This document shows positions 40,759 through 49,670 of a stretch of 64,000 nt of DNA, in pieces. This DNA is from Methanobacteriaceae archaeon (GTDB lineage: Archaea > Methanobacteriota > Methanobacteria > Methanobacteriales > Methanobacteriaceae), in contig JACBOA010000008.1 in assembly GCA_013403005.1 (NCBI GenBank), forward strand, positions 55,333 to 119,332, read 5' to 3'. The stretch's first letter is position 1. Every line of letters starts with the position of its first letter. The translations under genes were made by a program, and so were the position numbers. The notes under the pieces are model-generated. The model had not been told where the DNA came from. It ran no database searches and saw only the letters and a program-made list of their open reading frames with translations.

Positions 40759-41134
40759 TCATATCTTCAAGTATTCTTTAAGCTCTTTAACAAAGTTTTC
40801 TGCACGATAAAAAGCCTTTTCTGCAGTTTCCTTATTTATTTCGGATCTGAATCCGTAATCAGCAGATGAACGGTCGTCGAATGCTCTATTGAAGTCACGT
40901 CCTAATTCTGGTTTGAAAACTCCCGTTTTAATAAAATGAATACCAAACTGGGAAACAACCCCACTATGAGATGAAAATTTTAAATTTTTCGATAGTAAAA
41001 CCGCTTCTGGCGTAAAACATAGCATAATAAGATCTACTAATTGCAATGTCATGATAACCATTGTCAATAAGTAATTGGATAGATTCCAGATTATCTTCGG
41101 CTCTTTTAAATAAAAATTCGATTTTATCCTTCAA
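40759..41134 (-). pseudogene. HEPN-domain protein, frameshifted
   Basis: Begins at a TTG that overlaps the stop of the MNT gene (TTGA), reads LKDKIEFLFKRAEDN through AISRSYYAMFYAR, then needs a frameshift near 41012 to continue as EAVLLSKNLKFSSHSGVVSQFG to the end at 40759. Same family as the plus-strand remnant, but the two sequences are distinct. A single-base error in the assembly could also explain it. Confidence 0.72.
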
Positions 41135-41466
41135 ACTTTGACCCCCTCCTTTTGGATATGGTAATGAAGGGGCCATTCTGTATCTTTAAGATCCTCTTGA
41201 GATATTGGATAAAAAGAGATTAGCTCTCCATATTTTAGTGCTAAGTGATAGGTTTCTTCATGTAATCTGTCCAATTCCTGAAACTTATCTACGCTGCCTT
41301 TGAGGACTATGGCAATGTCTATATCAGAGTCAGCATTTGCGTCATCCCGGGCAAATGAACCATAAAGGATGATTTCAACTAGCCTATCCCTATAAAGTTC
41401 CTTTAAAACCTTTTTAAGGTCAGAAGTCAGTGGTTTAATCTCGCTTTTCGAACGACTATTAACCAT
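41131..41466 (-). CDS. MNT-type minimal nucleotidyltransferase (antitoxin)
   Basis: 111 residues with an intact active site (GSFARDDANADSDIDIAIV). It precedes and overlaps the frameshifted HEPN gene, the normal antitoxin-toxin order. It is the only member of the two convergent pairs without a visible lesion, as expected if the toxin is lost first. An unpaired MNT may still protect against related HEPN toxins. This last point is inference. Confidence 0.85.
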   Translation of the reverse strand: MVNSRSKSEIKPLTSDLKKVLKELYRDRLVEIILYGSFARDDANADSDIDIAIVLKGSVDKFQELDRLHEETYHLALKYGELISFYPISQEDLKDTEWPLHYHIQKEGVKV

Positions 41467-41694
41467 AAATAATCACACTTCAAACTTTATATAATCCTTT
41501 TGTAGCTGAATATAAATTAATTTATTTGAATAATTTTTATTCTATACTCTTAATTTACTAAGTAGTCTAGCGAATTAAAAAAAGATTAGTTTAAGTTTTG
41601 AAATAAAATCCAATTGTTCATACCCTCATATAAAATTCCTCTAATCACTCTGATTTTTAAAAATCACAGCTCAATGTTAAAATAAATCAGTAAT

Positions 41695-41913
41695 TTAACT
41701 ATATTCGACAACTATCTGACAATCTGTGATTAAATTCATCAATTGAGGATTACAAAAATCATTTAGATATTCTTTTATGTCGGATTTGGTAAGTTTAATC
41801 GAGGAATATAGTTCTAGGTCACATTGCCAATGTGATAGAAGCAAATCTGGTTTAATCTGTTTTAAAAGAGTCATTAAATTTCTAAAAATTAACATTCTTA
41901 GATTAACGCGCAA
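41695..41913 (-). CDS. Possible small protein downstream of the NERD gene
   Basis: About 66-72 residues (IKPDLLLSHWQCDLELYSS, then DIKEYLNDFCNPQLMNLI). The start, TTG at 41913 or ATG at 41895, overlaps or abuts the NERD gene end. The composition is protein-like, but there is no ribosome-binding site or known family. Could be a remnant. Confidence 0.3.
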   Translation of the reverse strand: MRVNLRMLIFRNLMTLLKQIKPDLLLSHWQCDLELYSSIKLTKSDIKEYLNDFCNPQLMNLITDCQIVVEYS

Positions 41914-42856
41914 AGGTAAGCTCTACACAAAAAGGTTCCAATTCCAGGGCGACTTTTCTTAATAAATCGATATTCTGTTCTTTTTTTCCATTTAAGATAT
42001 AATCAGGGACAGTTTTAGGAAGTAAAACTTTATATGTTTGAGGTGTCTGAAGGACTCTAAAGTCTGGGCAGTTGAATGCTACCAAAGATGTTATCCATGT
42101 CTTTTTGGTGGAAATACCTCTTTGATTTAAAAAATCAATAAGATTTAATGTATTTCGTCTGACTTGAATGCCAGGATTGTTTTTAATTTCTATGTATTGG
42201 CCATGTTTATAGTAAAGCCATTGGTTGCCTTTTATACGATATCGTCCACTGTAGTTTTTGGTTTCTATTACATATATGCCAGTTGGTCCAACTACAATAT
42301 GATCAATGTTACCTCCTTTTCCAGGTAAGTTCACATCGTTAAATACAAAAAAATCCTTAGGAAGGGTGTTTAAATAATTAGAAACCAAGTTTTCACCTTC
42401 AAGTCCCTTCTCCCAGCTATAACCCTTTTGTCTACTTTCTTCAATTATTGAATTTCCATAAATAGCCAGGGATCCTCCAATAAATACCAAAGCGAATAAT
42501 AAATAGTTGAAAAATAGACCCGTGCCCAATCCTATGATAAAGATAGCAATTCCTGCATAAATAAAAAAATTGCCTTTTTCATGTTTGGATTTATATTGTG
42601 AAGCTTTTTTCTCAGTGTATGTTGAATCATTGGCCATACTCTCCCTGACAGGTTCAAGGGCTTCTTCTTCATATGCATAATCTACTTCAGTAACCGGTCC
42701 ATCAGATATATCAGTGTGCCTGTATGAATCCTCTAAATTCTCAAAGTAGACAAGTTCCCTCCCACATTCACAGTGGGTTAATTCCAAATCTGCTGCATCC
42801 TCTAAGCTCTCTACTTCATAGTACAGGTTGCATTCAAAACAAATTAAGTAAGACAT
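41903..42856 (-). CDS. Zinc-ribbon, membrane, NERD (nuclease-related) domain protein
   Basis: 317 residues. An N-terminal zinc ribbon (MSYLICFECNLYYEVE, then HCECGRELVYFENLED) shares its layout with the 10083-10757 protein. An acidic linker leads to two membrane helices (about 96-135), then a NERD domain: GLEGENLVSNYLNTL, GNIDHIVVGPTGIYVIETKNYSG with the restriction-nuclease-like D and E-x-K residues. NERD proteins are suspected nucleases of uncertain role. The membrane anchor would place the nuclease fold on the cytosolic face. Confidence 0.85.
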   Translation of the reverse strand: MSYLICFECNLYYEVESLEDAADLELTHCECGRELVYFENLEDSYRHTDISDGPVTEVDYAYEEEALEPVRESMANDSTYTEKKASQYKSKHEKGNFFIYAGIAIFIIGLGTGLFFNYLLFALVFIGGSLAIYGNSIIEESRQKGYSWEKGLEGENLVSNYLNTLPKDFFVFNDVNLPGKGGNIDHIVVGPTGIYVIETKNYSGRYRIKGNQWLYYKHGQYIEIKNNPGIQVRRNTLNLIDFLNQRGISTKKTWITSLVAFNCPDFRVLQTPQTYKVLLPKTVPDYILNGKKEQNIDLLRKVALELEPFCVELTFAR

Positions 42857-43143
42857 TTTCCCACATCTTTATTATAAATAAAGGACAATAATCATTACAT
42901 AAATGAATATTTTTATTAGGGGACAACTTATAAATAAAATTTAAGATAAATATGGGCTGTAAAGTTATTGGGGTTTGAGCGATATTTTCAAACAATCTTT
43001 GCTTTAATATGCCTTTGTTTGGTAAAAAACGAAAATAAAGCAATCTTAATTTTATCAACATTCACACACCAGTTAATGATTAGATTATAATGATAAACAG
43101 ATGAAAAATTCTAAACTTCGAAAAAAGTCATCCTTGGACTTTT

Positions 43144-43326
43144 TTGAGAGCTTCTGAAATATTAAAATGGGTTGATTCTGGCGAATATAATAAATTACTT
43201 GAATATCATGGTAAAGATAAAATTGAAAATCTGAAAATGCATTGCATAAAATGTGGCCATGAATTAACGGGTAACGAAACTTTCTGTGGTGTGTGCGGAA
43301 CAAAAGTTGCATATTATAATCGATAG
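43144..43326 (+). CDS. Small zinc-ribbon protein or fragment
   Basis: 60 residues from a TTG, ending in a clear zinc ribbon (CIKCGHELTGNETFCGVCGTKV). No ribosome-binding site precedes the TTG. A short frame starting at an ATG at 43101 and ending nearby encodes KNSKLRKKSSLDFFESF, which might be the original N-terminus lost by a frameshift. Treat as a possibly broken gene. Confidence 0.45.
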   Translation: MRASEILKWVDSGEYNKLLEYHGKDKIENLKMHCIKCGHELTGNETFCGVCGTKVAYYNR

Positions 43327-43424
43327 ATTAACTATTATGTAGAATAATTTAGAATTCTGAAGATTATAATAAAAAAATGAACTATAAAACATGCTAACAA
43401 TTTCGCATGGTAATATCCATGAAA

Positions 43425-44636
43425 TCATTCATTAAATGGTAAGCTATTCCAGTGGTGGTTGATGTATTTGTATTGGTGTTTACTGTCCAGTGCTCTGGTG
43501 GTATTACCAGTCCTAACATAGAAAAATGATCCTTTATTAGTATCTACGAATATTGGTTCTGGACTCGGTTTGATTTTGACTAAACATACATTTTTACCAT
43601 CTTTTTCTTCGAAAGTGATAGTTATATTTTCCATTACATCTAATCCCAGATTATTTTCAATAATTTGTATTAATCTCTGTTCGAATCCATCCTTATTATT
43701 TCTTTTTACATATTTCATGTCCTGTTCTATGCCAAAAATCGTTCCATCATCTCTGACACCGATGAGAAGTATTCCTCCATTGAAGTTAAGGAAACCCGCA
43801 ATAGTTTTCACGATCACGTTCTGTAAATTTTTATTGATATTATTCTGTTTAACATCCCAGAGAAGGGTTGATTTAAATTCGATTTCTTCATTTTCCCCTT
43901 TTTTGAGACAATCATCCAAACTTAGATCCCCATAATTAAATTTTTCAGCAAAAGAAACAAATTCTAGAATTGTGTTGGTTTTTTCACCTAGAATGAACAT
44001 TGATTCTGCGTAACATTTTCTAATTACATCTTCTAATTTATCATGCCCACACCAGTGTTCTTCTAATATTTCATAACCAACTTTTTGGGTTATGTCTTTT
44101 AGAATGTAAGTACAGAGGAATATATCATCAATATAACCATAAGGCCCGTATTTTTCCTCGGGGATGACATCGTTGGGGGCCACAAAATAAGCAAGAGCAG
44201 TTGAAAGTTTCAATTTCATATCAACGGTTAAATCATCGTTAATGAGAAGTGAAGTTAACAGTTTCAACAGATCCGGGCCGTGATCAATAAAACTTTCATA
44301 TTCACCTTGGTAAAAGGATAGATTTTCTTTAATATTATCTGAGAAGAACTTGAAATGTTTATAACAATGTGTTACTTTATTCTCGTTGTATTCGATTTTG
44401 TCCAGGTTTGATGGTATTTGGAGTGAATAAAGGAGGTTATATCCATAGTTTATAGGGTTTATATTTTCATTGGACTGATTGTATGGTTTGGGGTTATCTT
44501 CCAAATATCTGGCCAAATCTTCAGGTAACTTTTTTATTTCCCCTTTCGCCGCTTTATTTTTTAGGATTTTCAGTAGTTCAACTTTATTAGGGAAATAAGG
44601 GTCTGTTTTCATTAAGTGCATAACGTTTTCTACCAC
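43425..44636 (-). CDS. DUF1232-like domain fused to an AlbA_2 (Schlafen-type) domain
   Basis: 403 residues. Residues about 95-240 match the neighbouring 44897 protein and contain YESFIDHGPDLLKLL and ALAYFVAPNDVIPEEKYGPYGYIDD, a DUF1232-style motif. Residues 245-395 form an AlbA_2 domain: EEIEFKSTLLWD, IAGFLNFNGGILLIGVRDDGTIFGIE, and a closing FFYVRTGNTTRAL. AlbA_2 domains occur in nucleic-acid-binding regulators and in Schlafen-like RNases. The fusion and the adjacent divergent paralogue suggest an accessory, possibly defensive module. Confidence 0.8.
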   Translation of the reverse strand: MVENVMHLMKTDPYFPNKVELLKILKNKAAKGEIKKLPEDLARYLEDNPKPYNQSNENINPINYGYNLLYSLQIPSNLDKIEYNENKVTHCYKHFKFFSDNIKENLSFYQGEYESFIDHGPDLLKLLTSLLINDDLTVDMKLKLSTALAYFVAPNDVIPEEKYGPYGYIDDIFLCTYILKDITQKVGYEILEEHWCGHDKLEDVIRKCYAESMFILGEKTNTILEFVSFAEKFNYGDLSLDDCLKKGENEEIEFKSTLLWDVKQNNINKNLQNVIVKTIAGFLNFNGGILLIGVRDDGTIFGIEQDMKYVKRNNKDGFEQRLIQIIENNLGLDVMENITITFEEKDGKNVCLVKIKPSPEPIFVDTNKGSFFYVRTGNTTRALDSKHQYKYINHHWNSLPFNE

Positions 44637-44896
44637 ATTATCACCAACAGAATATGCAACCTAGTATATTTTCCACAATCAATATTATTATATATAAACA
44701 ATTTTTTATAACTCACATGCATTTAAAGTTTTATGTGATTTTTTAACACTATTTTTCCAGGATTAAATAGAATTAACACTATTGTAATGTTCTATAAAAA
44801 AATAGAAATATAAAATCATATAATCCTTTTAGAAATTAGAAATACTTTTATGATTGTTTGATAAATATAAACTTAAAGCTTAGAATGGTGTTTTCT

Positions 44897-45319
44897 ATGG
44901 AAAATGAATTTAAGGATTTCTATGATGTATTATCGGATAATTTAGCATCATATGATGGAGATTATGCATCATTTATAGATCATGGTCCTACTCTCTACAA
45001 ATTACTCACAGATGTTTTGAATGATGAAAATATCACTAATAAAATGAGGTTAGAAATCAGCGCAGCTATTGCATATTATGTAATACCTATGGATGTAATT
45101 CCTGAACAGATATACGGTCCTTATGGATACATTGATGACATTTACATAAGTGCATATGTAATTAAAAAAATTGCGAAGGATTTAAGCTATGAATTACTGG
45201 AAAAATACTGGATAGGTTCAGGAAAACTAGAATCCATTGTTGAAGAATGTTATAACCGATCAATTGAAGTTCTTGAAGATAAAACCGATGCTATTCTAAG
45301 ATATGTTGGATTGGTCTAA
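44897..45319 (+). CDS. Stand-alone DUF1232-like protein
   Basis: About 140 residues from the ATG at 44897 (an upstream TTG frame from 44858 is less likely). Nearly its whole length aligns with the N-terminal half of the divergent 43425-44636 protein: SFIDHGPTLYKLL, YVIPMDVIPEQIYGPYGYIDD, LLEKYWIGSGKLE. It contains no AlbA_2 domain. A paralogous pair either side of a shared promoter, perhaps regulator and effector. Function unknown. Confidence 0.75.
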   Translation: MENEFKDFYDVLSDNLASYDGDYASFIDHGPTLYKLLTDVLNDENITNKMRLEISAAIAYYVIPMDVIPEQIYGPYGYIDDIYISAYVIKKIAKDLSYELLEKYWIGSGKLESIVEECYNRSIEVLEDKTDAILRYVGLV

Positions 45320-45629
45320 AATCCTCACTAATTTTTGTACTTTTTCATTAATCAAAGGAATTTAAGCTTTTTTAAAAAAAATATCTTTTTCTTATCTATA
45401 GAATCACATATAGATCTTTCCTTCAGTTAAATTGAACATAAAACAATTTTTATAATACAATTTGTGAGTTTATATTCAACTAATGGTCTTTTAATTATTA
45501 TCAAGAACTAAATTCTATTTACATGTTAAATAAATATTATGACATCTTAGGACATATGTAATAAAAATATTAATTAATCTACAATAATAATCAATATCTG
45601 TTGGGCATAAACCATACTGGGAGTTGAAA
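45320..45629. promoter_or_regulatory. Promoter region of the putative DNA-modification cluster
   Basis: 310 very AT-rich bases ahead of the first helicase. A TATA-like tttttataat lies near 45449. GGGAG at 45619-45623 gives the ribosome-binding site for the ATG at 45630. No palindrome found. Confidence 0.4.
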
Positions 45630-48600
45630 ATGATTAAAGAAGGATCAATACTTGAAGGACCTTACTGGCCAGAACCGATTGAAGTAAAAATAATAGAAGA
45701 TTTGGGAGATTATATCCACATTATTGGAACTACTATAAACTCTAGTGATACTGTAGATCATCTTTTAACTAAAGCAGAATTTGAAGATCTTAATGATAAT
45801 GATGGTGAAAATGCAACCGGTAGAGAAATTCTATTAGATTTTTCAGCCCCAGCCAGTGAAGTCTTCCTTTCACTTGAAGCACAAAAGTATAAATTTGCAT
45901 CAATGTTCGACCCCTTTTTAGCTATGAATACTTCGAAAATAGATCCTCTTCCATTTCAACTTGATGCAGTTTATTTACATGTACTTAAAAATCCTAAGAT
46001 TCGTTTTATGATCGCTGATGACCCTGGTGCTGGTAAAACTATAATGGCAGGGTTGATTATCAAGGAACTAAAGCTAAGAGGATTAGCAAGACGTATATTA
46101 ATAGTTTCTCCAGGTCATTTGAAATATCAATGGCAAAGAGAATTAAAGGATAAATTTCAGGAAAATTTTACATTAGTTGATCGAACATTCATAAATTTAT
46201 TCCAATCAGAAAATCCGTGGGAAGTAGAAAATCATCTAATTACTTCCATTGATTTTGCAAAACAAGATGATATTATTGAATCCTTAATTCCAGTCCACTG
46301 GGATTTAGTTGTAGTAGATGAAGCCCATAAAATGGCAGCTTATCGATACGGGAAAAAAATTGCTAAAAGAAAAGGCTACAAATTAGGAGAAGTTTTGTCT
46401 AATACTGCAGAAAATCTATTATTCCTTACTGCCACGCCACACAAAGGAGATCCAGAAAATTACCGCTTGCTCCTCGATCTATTAGCCCCCGGTTTTTTTG
46501 CCGATCAAAACATGCTCAATGAGGCACGAAAAAAAGGCGAAAATCCATTATTTTTAAGAAGAATTAAAGAAGATCTAAGGGATTTTGAAGGTAAACCGAT
46601 TTTCACGAAAAGATTTACTCAAACTGTAGCATTTAACCTTTCAGAAGAAGAAATGAAATTATACGAAAAATTATCTGAGTATGTAAGGTATCAGTTTAAC
46701 AAAGCTATTGATCAAGAAAGGAGGAGTTTCGTATTTGCACTTTTACTCTTACAGCGTAGGATGGCATCTAGTATATATGCTTTACAAAAATCTCTAAAAA
46801 GGAAAAAAGAAAAATTCGAATTTATTTTAGATAATCCAGATATGCTCAATCAGGCAATCTCCGCCCGAATCAACCATAGAGAAGATGAATCAGAGGATGT
46901 TCGCTGGAAAGAGGAGCAAAAATGGGAAATTGCTACGCTATCTTTAAATTTGGAAGAATTAGCTGAAGAAATTCAAACACTTCGTGAACTAATTGAAATG
47001 TCTGAAACCATTCTAGCATTAGGTAATGAAACCAAATTGAAAAAACTAAAGTTCATCATGGAATCCCTTGGTGATGAAAAAATCCTCATTTTCAGTGAAT
47101 CTAAAGACACAGTAGATTATTTAATTGATAAAATTAATTCTTGGGGGTATTCAGTAAACACCATACACGGTGAAATGGATATGCCTCAAAGAATAGAAGC
47201 AGAAAAAGTTTTCAAAGAAGAAACTCAAGTAATGGTAGCCACTGAAGCAGCGGGTGAAGGTATTAACCTCCAATTCTGTCATTTGATGATAAATTATGAT
47301 ATTCCATGGAATCCCAACCGTTTAGAACAAAGAATGGGTCGTATTCACAGATATAAACAAAAAGAAGATGTCAATATATTCAACTTAGTTGCAAAAAATA
47401 CTCGAGAAGGGAAAGTATTAGTAAGAATACTTGAAAAATTAGAGGAAATTCGAAATTCCATAGGTACTGACAAAGTATTTGATGTTATAGGGGATGTTTT
47501 TCAAGGTAAAGATCTATATCAAATGGTAAGTGATGCAGTATCCGGCAAAAGAAGTGTTGAAGATATAGAAAAAGACATTGACATTCCATTAGATGAAAAT
47601 TACAAAAGTACCTTAATCAAGGAATTAGTAGATGAAGGTTTAGTTGATTCAATTGATTATAAATCAATTAAAGAATTAGAAGAATTAACTGAAGAATCCC
47701 GTTTAGTACCTGAATATTTAGAAGAATTTTTCAAAAAAGCATTTAAAAAAGTAGGTGGAAAATTCACCACTCGAAAAAATGGTACAATAAATATAAATTC
47801 CATACCTTCAGATATTAGAAGAGTTGCAGATAACACGGATTTCAAGAAATCGTTTGGTCGGCTAAATAAATCATATCCCAAATTAACATTTGATAAGAAT
47901 TTTGCGTCTGAAAATTCTGATTACGAGTTTTTATCATTTGGACATCCACTTCTTGAAGCAGTATTGAAATGGGTAGAACTGAACTATTCTAACACCTTAC
48001 AAAGGGGATGTGTATTTCGTGACCCTAATAATAAATTTGAAGGATTATTCTGGTTCTTTGAAGGAACAGTGAATGACGGTAAAGGACAAACAGTAGGTAA
48101 GAAGCTTTTTGCCATATATGAAAGCGGAAAAAAAGTCGAAGATATCAACCCATCTATAATATGGGACTTAGAACCAATTGATGATTCAAAACCTTTCAAA
48201 CATAATTTTGACAAAACTAAAGCACAAAATCATGCCATAAAAATCATTGAAGAATATACAAATAATCTGAAAGCAGAAAGAAAAAGACAATCTGGAATAA
48301 AACGTAAATATGGTATCAAATCACTTGAATTCTTCATTAGCGAGTTAGATGCCGATCTAAGTTCTTTATACTTTAGGCAAGAAATGGGTGAAAATGTTGA
48401 TTTGGCTATCCACAACAAAGAAGAAAAGAAGAAGAACTATGAAATTGCCCTAAATAAGTTGAAGGATGACATTATCAAAGAAGAAAGCGTTAGTATGTCC
48501 ATGCCTAAATTTATTGGAGCCATTAAAGTCATACAAGACGAAGATTGGATAGATCTTGATGGGATTAGTACCAAAGAAACTGAATCAGAACTTAATATTG

Positions 48601-48977
48601 AAATGATTGGAATCAACGTTGCCATGGAATTTGAAAAAGTGGAAGGTAGAATTCCTGAAGATGTTTCTAAGTTGAATTTAGGTTTTGATATTCGTTCACG
48701 TGGAGAAGAAGATGAATTGAGGTATATTGAAGTCAAAGCTCGTAGTGAAGAAGGAATTGTGAAGTTAACCCTCAATGAATGGTTCAAAGCAAAAAGATTC
48801 CGAGAGAATTATTGGTTATACGTTGTAGCCAATGCTAATACAAAACCCACTTTATATGTAATTCAGGACCCAGTTTTTAATCTAAAAGCCGAAAATCAAT
48901 TTGATGTAAGTTTGGTCGTGTATCCTGATGAGTGGAAAAAGGGTGAAAAGGTCTACGAGAAAGTGGAAAATGGATAG
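45630..48977 (+). CDS. SNF2-family helicase with C-terminal DUF3883 domain (DpdE/DrmD-like)
   Basis: About 1115 residues from the ATG at 45630. A short N-terminal beta domain (GPYWPEPIEVKIIEDLGD) precedes a SNF2 ATPase: DDPGAGKTIMAGL, VVDEAHKMAAYRYG, LTATPHKGDPENY, IFSESKDTVDYL, EAAGEGINLQFCHLMINYD, and LEQRMGRIHRYKQ. The C-terminus has a DUF3883 domain with a restriction-nuclease-like E-x-K pair (LRYIEVKARSEEG). Helicases of this make-up occur in DISARM and in bacterial dpd restriction clusters, where they are thought to act on foreign DNA lacking the host mark. First gene of the cluster. Closely related to the next helicase. Confidence 0.88.
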   Translation: MIKEGSILEGPYWPEPIEVKIIEDLGDYIHIIGTTINSSDTVDHLLTKAEFEDLNDNDGENATGREILLDFSAPASEVFLSLEAQKYKFASMFDPFLAMNTSKIDPLPFQLDAVYLHVLKNPKIRFMIADDPGAGKTIMAGLIIKELKLRGLARRILIVSPGHLKYQWQRELKDKFQENFTLVDRTFINLFQSENPWEVENHLITSIDFAKQDDIIESLIPVHWDLVVVDEAHKMAAYRYGKKIAKRKGYKLGEVLSNTAENLLFLTATPHKGDPENYRLLLDLLAPGFFADQNMLNEARKKGENPLFLRRIKEDLRDFEGKPIFTKRFTQTVAFNLSEEEMKLYEKLSEYVRYQFNKAIDQERRSFVFALLLLQRRMASSIYALQKSLKRKKEKFEFILDNPDMLNQAISARINHREDESEDVRWKEEQKWEIATLSLNLEELAEEIQTLRELIEMSETILALGNETKLKKLKFIMESLGDEKILIFSESKDTVDYLIDKINSWGYSVNTIHGEMDMPQRIEAEKVFKEETQVMVATEAAGEGINLQFCHLMINYDIPWNPNRLEQRMGRIHRYKQKEDVNIFNLVAKNTREGKVLVRILEKLEEIRNSIGTDKVFDVIGDVFQGKDLYQMVSDAVSGKRSVEDIEKDIDIPLDENYKSTLIKELVDEGLVDSIDYKSIKELEELTEESRLVPEYLEEFFKKAFKKVGGKFTTRKNGTININSIPSDIRRVADNTDFKKSFGRLNKSYPKLTFDKNFASENSDYEFLSFGHPLLEAVLKWVELNYSNTLQRGCVFRDPNNKFEGLFWFFEGTVNDGKGQTVGKKLFAIYESGKKVEDINPSIIWDLEPIDDSKPFKHNFDKTKAQNHAIKIIEEYTNNLKAERKRQSGIKRKYGIKSLEFFISELDADLSSLYFRQEMGENVDLAIHNKEEKKKNYEIALNKLKDDIIKEESVSMSMPKFIGAIKVIQDEDWIDLDGISTKETESELNIEMIGINVAMEFEKVEGRIPEDVSKLNLGFDIRSRGEEDELRYIEVKARSEEGIVKLTLNEWFKAKRFRENYWLYVVANANTKPTLYVIQDPVFNLKAENQFDVSLVVYPDEWKKGEKVYEKVENG

Positions 48978-49670
48978 AAGGTTTATTTAGAATAGTTTTC
49001 AAGTTAAAGTAGTTAGCGAAGAATCCGCAAAAGAAATAAGTATTAGCCATGGAACTATCAAAAATGCATTTAAGATGGCTAAAGGCCTATTTGAGTACAA
49101 AAGATACATTAATCGCCAGTTTATTATGTTTTGATGATAAAAGGATAATTTGTCAAATTGTTCAAACTGCAATTATTATGGAGTAAAAAAAGGTGATTTT
49201 GGTTTAGGAATAAACGAAAATAAGAAATAACATCTATCTCAATCAAAAATGAAAGTCTAATGGATTTAGTTTCTGAAATTATTATAAAACGGGTTCATGT
49301 AAAGATAACCACCAAAACTCCGTTTGTTTGGTAATTTAAGATAATTGAAGTCCTAAATGTTTGAAAAAGGATAGAATAAACCCTATGAAATATACTTATT
49401 CTATAATTATCTTAAAAAGACATAATTTCAGAAATCGAACTTGAAATAGAAGCTTCTTTGGAAAATGTAGCATTTATAATGAAAATGACCGCTTAAATAT
49501 AAAGTCCTTTTGATGATGTTGAAACCAAAGCTAAATTCAATATAATTGTTAAATATGGGGAAATTTCAGCTTCTGATTATGAAAATAAAATCAAAGAAAC
49601 ATTAGAACAATTGGATATTTCACCTTCGGTGGAATTATCAAAATAATCTTCTAAATAGGGGAGTAAGAAG
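48978..49670 (+). pseudogene. Scar of decayed gene fragments between the two helicases
   Basis: No intact gene, but several in-frame pieces are visible: a helix-turn-helix-like fragment at about 49015-49134 (EESAKEISISHGTIKNAFKM), a short CxxC piece (LSNCSNCNYYGVKKGDF) near 49150-49230, and two frames of a protein tail at 49422-49496 (EIELEIEASLENVAFI) and 49506-49646 (FDDVETKAKFNIIVKYGEIS to VELSK). This looks like one or more genes that have been lost, perhaps when the helicase was duplicated. GGGAG near 49659 serves the next gene. Confidence 0.5.
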
